DNA of 64,000 nucleotides from Verrucomicrobium sp. BvORR106 (lineage in GTDB: Bacteria; Verrucomicrobiota; Verrucomicrobiia; Verrucomicrobiales; Verrucomicrobiaceae): assembly GCF_000739655.1 (NCBI RefSeq), contig NZ_BATR01000096.1, positions 1 to 64,000 on the forward strand, in the 5' to 3' direction. The first letter of the stretch is position 1. The number at the start of each line of letters is the position of its first letter. Positions 26,186 through 33,996 of this stretch are shown here, one piece after another. The notes beneath the pieces were generated by a model that was not told where the DNA came from, did no database searches, and saw only the letters and a program-made list of their open reading frames with translations. The position numbers and the translations under genes were made by a program.

Positions 26186-26827
26186 ATGGGCTCCTCAGAC
26201 GACCTCCCGCGCATGGACCGCCGCGTTGCCATTCAGTGGATGCTCAGCGCTGCAGCAACGTTTGCCGCGCGTGATCACCTCGCCATTGCCGCCGACGCTC
26301 CAGTCCGGGCAAAAGGCTACGGCCCTGACCCAGTGATGGCGAAGATCTACAAGCCTGGCGACTTGTGGCCGCTCACACTCACCGAGCCACAGCGGCGCAC
26401 CGCGGGTGCCTTATGCGATGTGATCATCCCTGCTGACGATGCCTCGTCGAGCGCTTCCTCCGTCGGAGTGCCCGACTTCATCGATGAATGGATCAGTTCG
26501 CCGTATCCCGCTCAAGCCGGTGATCGCCGCGTCATCCTCGAAGGTTTGGAGTGGTTTGACGAAGAAGCCAGACGTCGTTTCTCCAAACCCTTCGCTGATC
26601 TCACTCACGATCAGCAAACCGCGATTTGTGCGGACGTAGCCAGCGCAAAAGTGAAGCCCGAACACAGGAAGCCCGCTTCATTCTTCAAGCGCTACCGCGA
26701 TCTCACCGCGGGCGGCTACTACACGACGCCCGAGGGCATGCAGGGCATTGGCTACGTGGGCAACAGGCCAACTGCCACCTTTGAAGGTCCGCCCATTGAA
26801 GCGCTGAAGCATGTCGGACTTGCTTGA
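26186..26827 (+). CDS. Gluconate 2-dehydrogenase subunit 3-like protein (Tat-exported)
   Basis: 213 residues. The start at 26186 follows the GMC stop by one base, showing tight coupling. MDRRVAIQWMLSAAATFAA is a twin-arginine signal peptide. The mature part has LTLTEPQRRTAGALCDVIIP, the hallmark of the gluconate 2-dehydrogenase small subunit family, then GVPDFIDEWISSPY and a C-terminal block ending GYVGNRPTATFEGPP. The subunit is needed for export and assembly of the FAD subunit. Confidence 0.93.
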   Translation: MGSSDDLPRMDRRVAIQWMLSAAATFAARDHLAIAADAPVRAKGYGPDPVMAKIYKPGDLWPLTLTEPQRRTAGALCDVIIPADDASSSASSVGVPDFIDEWISSPYPAQAGDRRVILEGLEWFDEEARRRFSKPFADLTHDQQTAICADVASAKVKPEHRKPASFFKRYRDLTAGGYYTTPEGMQGIGYVGNRPTATFEGPPIEALKHVGLA

Positions 26828-26849
26828 ATCAGCCCCCACTCAATACACC

Positions 26850-27782
26850 ATGCCCACTCGCCGCCAATTCCTTCAACAAACTGCCGCCACCGCTGGACTT
26901 GCGTTGGTAAACATCCCCCTGCCGGCGGGGGCGGCAGAATCCAATCTCAGCCTTGGCTTCAGCCTCTATGGGATGAAGACTCTGCCGCTCGCGGAAGCGC
27001 TCAGGGTGTGTGCCGAGATCGGCTATCATAACGTTGAGCTCCCACTCAACGCGGGATTCCCAACCGAACCGAGCCGGCTGTCTGCGGCGGATCGCGCCTC
27101 TCTTCGCGAGTCACTTGGCAGACATCAACTCACCGTCTCCGGTCTGATGAACAACCTGAGCCTCGTGGTGGACGATGCCGCGCACGAGAAAAACTTGGAG
27201 CATATCAAAACCGCGGCCGAGTTCGCATACGAACTCGCGCACGGTGCGCCGCCGATTCTGGAATCCGTGCTGGGTGGTAAACCCGCCGATTGGGAGGCGC
27301 TTAAGGAAAGAATGGCGGATCGGGTGCGGGATTGGGCAAAAATCGCCGCTGAAAACAAACTCACCATCTGTCTCAAGGCACACGTCAACAGCGCGGTGAA
27401 TTCACCGGAACGACTGCTCTGGCTGCACGCGCAAGCCGCAAGTCCATTCGTGAAACTCTGTTACGACTACAGCCACTTTGAACTCCAGGGAATGGAGATG
27501 GAAGCCACGCTCAAGCCGCTCATCTTCGAGACGCGCTTCATCCACGTCAAAGACTCCGCGGGCGATGCGAAGAACGTCCAGTTCCTCCTGCCGGGCGAGG
27601 GCCGCACCAATTACGCTCGGTTCACGACATTGTTGACGCAGTCCGGTTGGAGCGGCCCTGTAGTCGTCGAAGTGAGTGCCATGGTCTTCAACAAGCCAGG
27701 CTACGATCCGGTGGCGGCGGCGAAGCGGAGCTTCGCCATGCTGGCGCAGAAGCTGGGCTTCAACTCCGAACTGCGCCGCTAG
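26850..27782 (+). CDS. Sugar phosphate isomerase/epimerase-like TIM-barrel protein (Tat-exported)
   Basis: 310 residues from ATG 26850. TRRQFLQQTAATAGLALV is a twin-arginine signal, and the mature protein would be outside the cytoplasm. The AP-endonuclease-2/xylose-isomerase-type barrel is seen in LSLGFSLYGMKTLPLAEALR, then CAEIGYHNVELPL, ICLKAHVNSAVNSPERLLW, VKLCYDYSHFEL, TRFIHVKDSAG and GPVVVEVSAMVF, which supply metal-binding Glu, Asp and His residues. In 3-keto-sugar pathways such proteins epimerise or cleave 3-keto-glycosides. It is the last gene of the operon, 22 bases after subunit 3. Confidence 0.87.
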   Translation: MPTRRQFLQQTAATAGLALVNIPLPAGAAESNLSLGFSLYGMKTLPLAEALRVCAEIGYHNVELPLNAGFPTEPSRLSAADRASLRESLGRHQLTVSGLMNNLSLVVDDAAHEKNLEHIKTAAEFAYELAHGAPPILESVLGGKPADWEALKERMADRVRDWAKIAAENKLTICLKAHVNSAVNSPERLLWLHAQAASPFVKLCYDYSHFELQGMEMEATLKPLIFETRFIHVKDSAGDAKNVQFLLPGEGRTNYARFTTLLTQSGWSGPVVVEVSAMVFNKPGYDPVAAAKRSFAMLAQKLGFNSELRR

Positions 27783-27899
27783 GCAACTGTCGTTTGGCCG
27801 GGTGCGGTGGGGCTGGTGGCGGTGGATTGGTGTTGGGGAACGAACCCGGCTGACAAATGCGCGATAGTGTCCAGCGCGGGATGGATGCGCTTTGAAGAT

Positions 27900-27931
27900 A
27901 ACGATAAATGAATATCGAAAAACGATAAATG
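27900..27931. promoter_or_regulatory. Direct-repeat operator upstream of DUF2975-XRE pair
   Basis: AACGATAAATG occurs at 27900-27910 and again at 27921-27931, exactly 21 bp apart. TATCG at 27913-27917 forms inverted repeats with the CGATA on either side. It ends 18 bases before the DUF2975 start codon, so it likely serves the XRE protein encoded in the same unit. Confidence 0.55.
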
Positions 27932-27949
27932 TCGGGATAGGGTCGGAGC

Positions 27950-28432
27950 ATGAAGAAAAGCTCCACGGTCTTTCTCCAGGTGGTCATTGTGCTGGTCGGC
28001 ATGGTTGCTCTTGGCTTGATGCTTTGGGAGCCTCACCTTGAAGGCAGGAATGCGCATGCCACGGTTTATCAGGTCTACTTCAACGATCCGTTCTTGGCGT
28101 ATGTGTATCTGGCTTCGATCGCTTTCTTCACTGCGCTTTACCAGGCTTTCAGGCTCCTGGGTTATGTGGGACGCAATGAGGTGTTCTCGCTTCGGTCGGT
28201 GAATGCCCTGAGGACCATCAAGTACTGCGCGATGTCGCTGGTTGGTTTCATTCTGGGGGCAGAGGCCTACATCTTCCTATTTCAGCGAGGCAAGGATGAC
28301 ATTGCGGGCGGGGTGATGATGGGCCTCTTTCTGATGTTCGTCTCCTCCGTCATTGCAGCTGCGGCGGCCGTGTTTGAGAGGACTTTGCAAAGTGCCGTGG
28401 AACTGAAGGCCGAGAACGATTTGACGGTTTAG
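27950..28432 (+). CDS. DUF2975-family membrane protein
   Basis: 160 residues with four transmembrane helices: VFLQVVIVLVGMVALGLML, FLAYVYLASIAFFTALYQAF, AMSLVGFILGAEAYIFLF and GVMMGLFLMFVSSVIAAAAA. A conserved NEVFSLRSVNALRTIKYCA lies between the second and third. This is the pattern of DUF2975 proteins, which are regularly encoded beside a small YozG-like XRE regulator, as here. The role is unknown. Confidence 0.85.
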   Translation: MKKSSTVFLQVVIVLVGMVALGLMLWEPHLEGRNAHATVYQVYFNDPFLAYVYLASIAFFTALYQAFRLLGYVGRNEVFSLRSVNALRTIKYCAMSLVGFILGAEAYIFLFQRGKDDIAGGVMMGLFLMFVSSVIAAAAAVFERTLQSAVELKAENDLTV

Positions 28433-28451
28433 GAGTCAAGATTCAAAAAAT

Positions 28452-28476
28452 CAAACTTCAAACTTCAAACTTCAAA
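28452..28476. repeat. Heptamer tandem repeat between DUF2975 and XRE genes
   Basis: CAAACTT occurs three times in tandem with a partial fourth copy. Similar text appears at about 39668-39690 in another intergenic region. Confidence 0.6.
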
Positions 28477-28516
28477 GTCCGGTATCGGCATTTCGAATTC
28501 CTCAATCCTTTCTCGC

Positions 28517-28717
28517 ATGGCAATCATCATCAACATCGACGTCATGCTGGCGAAACGGAAGATGAGCGTCACCGAGCTCGCCGAGAGAGTCGGCATCACG
28601 ATGGCCAACATCTCCGTCCTGAAGAATGGGAAGGCAAAAGCGATTCGACTGTCCACCTTGGAGGCGATTTGCAAGGCGCTTGATTGTCAGCCGGGAGACA
28701 TTCTGGAGTACAAGTGA
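28517..28717 (+). CDS. Small XRE-family regulator (YozG-like)
   Basis: 66 residues, all helix-turn-helix: INIDVMLAKRKMSVTELAER, then recognition helix GITMANISVLKNGKAKAIR and LSTLEAICKALDCQPGDIL. Very short XRE proteins of this type accompany DUF2975 membrane proteins. It probably binds its own upstream region, where a 21-bp-spaced direct repeat lies. Confidence 0.92.
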   Translation: MAIIINIDVMLAKRKMSVTELAERVGITMANISVLKNGKAKAIRLSTLEAICKALDCQPGDILEYK

Positions 28718-28730
28718 CCTTGCGCTATAT

Positions 28731-28764
28731 GAAAAGGCGGTTTGTGCACGAGGCACAAACCGCC
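28731..28764 (-). terminator. Terminator of the DUF1080-esterase gene
   Basis: A perfect 12-bp stem (GGCGGTTTGTGC / GCACAAACCGCC) with a 5-base loop lies between two convergent genes. Read on the minus strand it is followed by TTTTC, so it mainly ends the gene at 28834 and may also stop the XRE transcript. Confidence 0.82.
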
Positions 28765-28833
28765 GCTCCTTGGTGGTCATTCCCTCCTGCCCCAAGTCGG
28801 GCGTCTGAGGTCTGGCCTTCTGCAATCTTGAGC

Positions 28834-30513
28834 TTATTTCTCCGCCTTCAGTCGTTCGAGGAGATAATCTTGAGCGGTGGCGTGTTTCACGTCGGGGGCG
28901 CCGGGATAGACCAGTTCACAGGGGACGTTGGTGGCGCGGCAGTGTTCTTGGAGCTTCACGCCGAAGTTCGCAGAGTGCGCGGGGTCCTTCTGGTTCTGTC
29001 CCATGGCGGGGGCCTCTGAGTAGGACATGTAGATGGGCGGATCATCGGAGGTGACGAGGGCATAGGGCGAGTACTCGGCGATCCAGGGGAGGATGGTTTC
29101 GCGCTTCGCGTGGAACTCGGCGAAGGAGGTGGTCTTTTTCACCGGGTCGCCCGTGATGCCAAAAGCGTGTGCGCCGTAGCTGCTATTGGGCATCCACTCC
29201 TTCATCTGCTGGGGATCGAGGGAGGTCTGGGCACCGAGCACGGCTGCGCACCAGAGGCGGGTGGACTCGTGGGCAATGGGGTCGGCGTTTTTCGGATCAG
29301 CCAGATCAGGGTGGAAAGCGAGCCAGAGGGAGGTGCAGGCTCCGGCCGAGCCGCCGCAGGCGCCGATGCGCGTTTTGTCGATGTTCCACTCCGCGGCTTT
29401 GCTCCGCACCAGTTGGAGGGCGCGCGCTGCATCGTGGAGGGGGCCTTTGACAGGGGGGACGACTCCGTCCTTGGTGGCCTCCCCCACGAAGCGATACTCC
29501 ACGGAAACGACGGAGATGCCAGCCTTGAGCATCTCTGGTAGCATCTTGGTGACGCCGCTCAAGCGGCCGCCGCCGGTCCACCCACCGCCGTGGACGAAGA
29601 ACAAGAGCGGGGTCGGCTTGGTGGACTCCGCCTTCCAGAAGTGCAGGACCTGCTTCGGGTGCGGGCCATAGGCCACATCGTATTCCGTGGGGTTTGGGAT
29701 TAGAGGATTCTCCGCCGCAAACTTCTTGGCCTCGGCTTCTTTGATTTCGCGAATGAAGACGTTGCGCCAGCGGATCTCGCCTCCGTGCGTTTGCAGCATG
29801 ACGGGGCCCTTGGTTGGGAAGGGCTGGGTCTTGTCCCAGTAGTTTTCCATGCGTGCGCCGTCGACTACAAGGCGGGTGTTGTACGTCACCCAAACACGGT
29901 CACCGATGTGCTTGATGCGAAAGGTGTTCCACTGGCCGAAGGATTTGTCTTTAAGCTCAATGGGATCACGCCCGAGAGTCTTCGGCGAGTTGTTGAAGAG
30001 GCCGCCTGAGCCCAGATGGGGGCGGCGGTCCGGCTTGGTGGGATCGAAGACCTGGTTCGAATCCCAGATCTGCACCTGCGGCACGCCGCGCAGGTAGATG
30101 CCGCTGTCGGCCTTGGCCACCGTCTTGTATTCGAGCATCAATTCGTAGTCGCCGAACTCTTCATCGGTCGTCGCGTAGGGGCCGGTGCCGTTGTTGACGA
30201 GGTCGCCGTTCTCAACGCGCCAATGGTTCGCGAAGTCATCCCGCATCTGCTTGAGGGCCGCCTCCTTCTTTTCACCGGTGAGCTTGGCGACGGAGTGCGG
30301 ATTCAGGCCGTGCCAGCCGCTCAGATCCTTGGTGTTGAAAAGAGTGCGGAAGCCTTCCGGCGGCGTCGATGCCACGGGAGAGGTCGCAGGTACAGGTGCT
30401 GGCTTGGCAGGGCTAGCAGGTGAGGGGGCTTTTTCCTGCGCTACGGCGGGAAAGCTGGCGACACTGCTGGCGGCCAGGACGAGAGAACAAACGAGAAGGG
30501 CGGGGCGGGGCAT
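28834..30513 (-). CDS. Secreted fusion of DUF1080 (3-keto-glycoside hydrolase-type) and BD-FAE-like esterase
   Basis: 559 residues from ATG 30513. Signal peptide MPRPALLVCSLVLAASSVAS is followed by an Ala/Pro linker. Residues about 50-285 are a DUF1080 concanavalin-like domain (FRTLFNTKDLSGWHGLN, DYELMLEYKTVAKADSGIYL, GSGGLFNN, GPVMLQTHGGEIRWRNVFIR). Residues about 300-559 are an alpha/beta hydrolase with oxyanion motif FFVHGGGWTGG and nucleophile elbow GACGGSAGACTS. The catalytic His is probably in VKHATAQDYLL. It should remove an ester and bind or cleave the same saccharide outside the cytoplasm. The frame extends to 30801 without protein-like sequence. Confidence 0.9.
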   Translation of the reverse strand: MPRPALLVCSLVLAASSVASFPAVAQEKAPSPASPAKPAPVPATSPVASTPPEGFRTLFNTKDLSGWHGLNPHSVAKLTGEKKEAALKQMRDDFANHWRVENGDLVNNGTGPYATTDEEFGDYELMLEYKTVAKADSGIYLRGVPQVQIWDSNQVFDPTKPDRRPHLGSGGLFNNSPKTLGRDPIELKDKSFGQWNTFRIKHIGDRVWVTYNTRLVVDGARMENYWDKTQPFPTKGPVMLQTHGGEIRWRNVFIREIKEAEAKKFAAENPLIPNPTEYDVAYGPHPKQVLHFWKAESTKPTPLLFFVHGGGWTGGGRLSGVTKMLPEMLKAGISVVSVEYRFVGEATKDGVVPPVKGPLHDAARALQLVRSKAAEWNIDKTRIGACGGSAGACTSLWLAFHPDLADPKNADPIAHESTRLWCAAVLGAQTSLDPQQMKEWMPNSSYGAHAFGITGDPVKKTTSFAEFHAKRETILPWIAEYSPYALVTSDDPPIYMSYSEAPAMGQNQKDPAHSANFGVKLQEHCRATNVPCELVYPGAPDVKHATAQDYLLERLKAEK

Positions 30514-30910
30514 GGGAGTAGGCTTGAGCGTGGGAGGGCATACGTGGGTGGGTGGGGAATCATTCGGAGAATTTGGGGATTGGGCGTATGGGAAGCTAGA
30601 AGTGTGGGCAGGAGAGGGTTCGTGGAGGTGAACCTGTGCAGTATCCGCAAAGAGCCTCTGAAGGATGTGGCCAGTCGGACCGCCGAAACTCCTGCGGAGT
30701 AAATGCTCCTCCCTCTTCAACCCCACGTAGACTCGCTGGAAGCTCGTCAACGTGGGGCTTGTGGCCGCATCCTCTTTGAGGAACGATTTTGACTGACGCA
30801 AGGTGGGCCATCAGCCTATGCGCAGGGGTTGCCGGCGGTGGTTGTCAAACGCCGGGGCTATAGACGTGGGCTTGCGACTGACGAGCTAAAGCTCTGGATT
30901 ACTTTTTGGC
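30514..30910. other. Intergenic region between esterase fusion and Ada/AlkA genes
   Basis: About 400 bases without a credible gene. It contains an 8-bp inverted repeat, CCCCACGT (30721-30728) and ACGTGGGG (30750-30757), around a 21-base loop. It also must hold the promoter of the 30513 gene. Confidence 0.45.
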
Positions 30911-32386
30911 TCAGAGTGATTTCCAGACGTGCAGAACGGCGTAGCTCCGCCAGGGGCGCCAGCGGTGGGACATTTCCTCTGCGCGTTTGGCGGTCACTCC
31001 GCCGAGCTTGTTCCGCACGGCGATGTCTTCCTTGGGGAAGGCGTCGGGCCAGCGCAGGGCGCGCATAGCTATGTAATGGGCGGTCCATGGGCCGATGCCT
31101 GGAAGGGTGACCAAATTGGCAATCGCGCTGTCGGGTGGGGTGCCGGCGTCGAGTTTGAGGGTGCCGTCCTGATACGCTCTGGCGAGACCGAGGATGCAAT
31201 TGGCGCGGGCGGCGACGATGCCCAATCGGGCCACTTCGTCCAGGGTGGCGCGGGCCACTTGTCCGGCCTGAGGTGAGAGTCGGGTGAGTTCGGGGAACGG
31301 GGTTTCAATCTTCTCTCCAAAGGCGGCAGCGAAGCGGCAGGAGATGGTGGTGGCGGCCTTCACGGTGACCTGTTGACCCAGGATGGCGCGGACCGCGAGT
31401 TCGAATCCGTCAAAGGCTCCGGGCACACGCAGGCCGGGGTGGGACTCCAGACTGGGGCGCAGGAGGGGATCCTGGGAGAGGTGCGAGGAAATCAAGTCAG
31501 GACGCGCCGCCAGATCGAAGAGGTTGCGCAGCCGGTCCAGCAAAGCAGGCAGCACGGGGGCGAGGCAGTGGGTGAACTCCACGAGCAGGGCGTGTTTCTG
31601 CGGTGCCTGCGTCACCCGCACCCAGCCAGTATGACTGCCAAGGCGGACCGTGCGGGTGTAGCTCTCCCCAGTGACGTGCTCAACATCCTTGATCATGCGA
31701 CCGCGCAAGAAGTCCAGGATGGCCAGCCAGTCATAGGGCGGGCGGTAGCTGAGCTGGAGGGTGGAGGTGTCTGAGGCTGGAGCCGCTGTGTCCCCATTGG
31801 TGGTGGCTTCCTTCCGCAACCGCGTGGGAGGCATGCGGTACTGGGCGCTGAAGGCGTCATTGAACCGTCGCAGGCTGGAGAAACCGCTGGCAAAGGCGAT
31901 CTCGATCACCGGCAGCCGGGTTTCTGTGAGCAACTGCTTGGCCAGGAGCAGCCGGCGGGTCTGGAGGAGCTCGATGGGGGAGACGCCCAGTTCCTTCTGC
32001 ACAATGCGGCGGAGCTGGCGTGAACTTACCCCGAACTCGCTCGCGATTTCCTCGATCCCGGTGCCATCCTCCAGCAAACCCTCATTCATGCGGTGGGTGA
32101 TCAGGTGGGCGATGCGCTGGGCATTGTCCACCGGGGCATGGCCGGGGGCGAGCTCGGGCCGGCAGCGCAGGCAAGGGCGGAATTGCGCCTTCTCTGCCGC
32201 CTCGGCACTGGCGAAGAATCGGCAATTCTTTAGCATGGGCACTTTGGCAGGACAGATGGGGCGGCAGTACACGCCCGTGGAGGTCACCCCTACGAAGAAC
32301 ACTCCGTCAAATCGCGGATCGTGCGAGGTGAGGGCCTGGTATGCCGCCTGGTCATCAATGAGTGAGCTTCCTTCTGGATCGTTCAT
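30911..32386 (-). CDS. Ada-type regulator fused to AlkA DNA-3-methyladenine glycosylase
   Basis: 491 residues. The N-terminal Ada methyl-phosphotriester domain has TGVYCRPICPAKVP, where Cys41 is the expected methyl acceptor, and FRPCLRCRPE, which completes the zinc site. An AraC helix-turn-helix pair follows (IEEIASEFGVSSRQLRRIVQ; IEIAFASGFSSLRRFNDAF). Then comes an AlkA glycosylase with LGQQVTVKAATTISCRFAA, the helix-hairpin-helix VTLPGIGPWTAHYIAMRAL and catalytic Asp near FPKEDIAVR. It senses alkylated DNA, activates repair genes and excises alkylated bases. I use ATG 32386. ATG 32449 lies inside a 13-bp inverted repeat that looks like the operator. Confidence 0.92.
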   Translation of the reverse strand: MNDPEGSSLIDDQAAYQALTSHDPRFDGVFFVGVTSTGVYCRPICPAKVPMLKNCRFFASAEAAEKAQFRPCLRCRPELAPGHAPVDNAQRIAHLITHRMNEGLLEDGTGIEEIASEFGVSSRQLRRIVQKELGVSPIELLQTRRLLLAKQLLTETRLPVIEIAFASGFSSLRRFNDAFSAQYRMPPTRLRKEATTNGDTAAPASDTSTLQLSYRPPYDWLAILDFLRGRMIKDVEHVTGESYTRTVRLGSHTGWVRVTQAPQKHALLVEFTHCLAPVLPALLDRLRNLFDLAARPDLISSHLSQDPLLRPSLESHPGLRVPGAFDGFELAVRAILGQQVTVKAATTISCRFAAAFGEKIETPFPELTRLSPQAGQVARATLDEVARLGIVAARANCILGLARAYQDGTLKLDAGTPPDSAIANLVTLPGIGPWTAHYIAMRALRWPDAFPKEDIAVRNKLGGVTAKRAEEMSHRWRPWRSYAVLHVWKSL

Positions 32387-32425
32387 GGCTGGGAGCAAGG
32401 TAGCTGCACCGGGGTTCCAAAACTC

Positions 32426-32473
32426 GCCGTTTTCGGACGTCGATGTCATTTTACTTTCATGTCCGAAAACGGC
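32426..32473. promoter_or_regulatory. Perfect 13-bp inverted repeat, probable alkylation-response operator
   Basis: GCCGTTTTCGGAC (32426-32438) and GTCCGAAAACGGC (32461-32473) are exact reverse complements with a 22-base spacer. The site sits between the divergent Ada/AlkA and ogt genes and could be bound by two Ada subunits to switch both. Confidence 0.7.
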
Positions 32474-32529
32474 CAGCGATAATCCACCTCCCGTGGCATG
32501 CTGGTGCCGTAGATCATCTGAGGAAGACC

Positions 32530-33033
32530 ATGAAGCACGTTTACAAGACCATGAAATCACCCGTGGGAGAACTCACGCTGGTGGCTAGCGATCACGGGTT
32601 GGCGGCGATTCTTTGGGAAGACGACGATCCCAAGCGAGTGCCGTTGGGCGAAACCGAGCATGATGACCAGCACCCAGTCTTGCTGGAGGTGGAGCGCCAG
32701 TTGAATGACTATTTCGCGGGCCGTCGGAAGCAGTTTGAGATCAAGCTTGCGGCCGTGGGTACAGCATTTCAGAAAGATGTGTGGCGGGCGCTGTCGACCA
32801 TTCCCTTTGGGGAGACCCGCAGTTATGGGCAGATTGCCCAGCAGATCGGCCGGCCCAAGGCGGTGCGTGCGGTTGGGGCGGCCAACGGGCGCAACCCTAT
32901 CTCCATCGTGGTGCCCTGCCATCGGGTGATTGGCAGCAACGGCAAGCTCACGGGATTCGCTGGCGGCTTAGAGGCGAAGAGTGTGCTGCTGAAGCTGGAA
33001 GTTGGGAATGATGAGTTGGGACTGACAAGCTAG
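32530..33033 (+). CDS. ogt: Methylated-DNA-[protein]-cysteine S-methyltransferase
   Basis: 167 residues. The methyl-acceptor motif is VVPCHRVIG, with FQKDVWRALSTIPFGETRSY and the DNA-reading helix KAVRAVGAANGRNP before it. The protein repairs O6-methylguanine by a single suicidal methyl transfer. An AGGAAG sequence lies just upstream of the ATG at 32530. It is divergent from Ada/AlkA and probably induced with it. The stop codon lies 9 bases from the end of the convergent LysR gene. Confidence 0.96.
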   Translation: MKHVYKTMKSPVGELTLVASDHGLAAILWEDDDPKRVPLGETEHDDQHPVLLEVERQLNDYFAGRRKQFEIKLAAVGTAFQKDVWRALSTIPFGETRSYGQIAQQIGRPKAVRAVGAANGRNPISIVVPCHRVIGSNGKLTGFAGGLEAKSVLLKLEVGNDELGLTS

Positions 33034-33042
33034 CTCGCCCGG

Positions 33043-33927
33043 TTACTTCCTGCCATTCACCGATGTCTCACGACGCAAGAGGTCGAGAAAGCGCTTCAAT
33101 ACAGGATTGGAGTCGCCTTTGCGCCAGGCGGCGCCGACGGTCCAGGCGGCTTCTTTATCCCGCAGAGGATGAAAGCGGATGCCTGCGAATTCACTGGTGG
33201 CCGTGGACTGGGGAACAACGGCAAGGCCAAGGCCGGCGCGGACCAGGGCGAGAGCGGTGGTGATCTCCGACACCTCCTGGATAATGCGAGGGTGGAAGCC
33301 GTGCTTGGCACAGAGCAGAAGCATGTGGTGATGAAAGCCAGGCGCGCGCTTCTCGGAGATGGCCACGAAGCGCTCGTTGCGGCAATCTGCCAAGGTGGCG
33401 TTTTCCCGGAGCGGGGAGTTCGAGGAGGAAACAAGGGACAGCCGGTCTTTGATGACGGGCATGGACTGGAGGTGGGACGGAGCTGGCTGTCGCACAAACC
33501 CGAGGTCAATCCGTCCGTTGGACAGGCCTTCAATCTGCTCGGCCGATGAGAGGTCACGCAGGCTCACTTCCACCTCCGGACATTGTTCCCGAAACTTCAC
33601 CATGAGGCGGGGCACCAGCTCGAATGTGTGGAAGCCGAAGGCAACGTGCAGACTGCCGGTCTCACCCAGGGCGGACTGCCGGCCCTGGGTGAGGAGTCGC
33701 TCAAAGGCCGCGAGCACCGGACGGGCTTCTTGAAGGAATCGGCGTCCCGTTGCGCTGAGCTGGGTGCCGTGGCTGTCCCGCTCAAAGAGGGGCGAGCCCA
33801 GGTCCTCCTCCATTCGCAGAATCTGCTTGGTCAGCGCAGGCTGGCTCAGGTTCAGCAACTTGGCAGCACGTCCAAAGTGGAGCTGCTCAGCCAGGGTGAC
33901 GAAAGAACGCAGTTCGCGGATGTCCAT
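33043..33927 (-). CDS. LysR-family transcriptional regulator
   Basis: 294 residues, full family length. The N-terminal winged helix is MDIRELRSFVTLAEQLHFGR then AAKLLNLSQPALTKQILRME. The effector domain starts around LHVAFGFHTFELVPRLMVKF and includes ALVRAGLGLAVVPQS. The HFGRAA...LNLSQPAL pattern places it among regulators of aromatic-acid type pathways, but the effector is unknown. A 15-bp LysR-type box overlaps its start codon, and the HAD phosphatase gene is divergent from it. Confidence 0.93.
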   Translation of the reverse strand: MDIRELRSFVTLAEQLHFGRAAKLLNLSQPALTKQILRMEEDLGSPLFERDSHGTQLSATGRRFLQEARPVLAAFERLLTQGRQSALGETGSLHVAFGFHTFELVPRLMVKFREQCPEVEVSLRDLSSAEQIEGLSNGRIDLGFVRQPAPSHLQSMPVIKDRLSLVSSSNSPLRENATLADCRNERFVAISEKRAPGFHHHMLLLCAKHGFHPRIIQEVSEITTALALVRAGLGLAVVPQSTATSEFAGIRFHPLRDKEAAWTVGAAWRKGDSNPVLKRFLDLLRRETSVNGRK

Positions 33928-33940
33928 AACGCAAGGTTAT
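33926..33940. promoter_or_regulatory. LysR-type box at lysR/HAD divergent promoter
   Basis: ATAAC-GCAAG-GTTAT is a perfect 5+5+5 inverted repeat with the T-N11-A core. It overlaps the LysR gene's start codon, fitting autorepression, and sits 57 bases before the HAD gene start. Confidence 0.6.
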
Positions 33941-33996
33941 CACCATCATGAATTTATGCCATTGGAAGAATCGGGCACATTGGGGAACCTTTGATC

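Noticed and set aside
28452-28476. Start of a CRISPR array
   Set aside because: The repeats are 7 bp without spacers and no cas genes are present.
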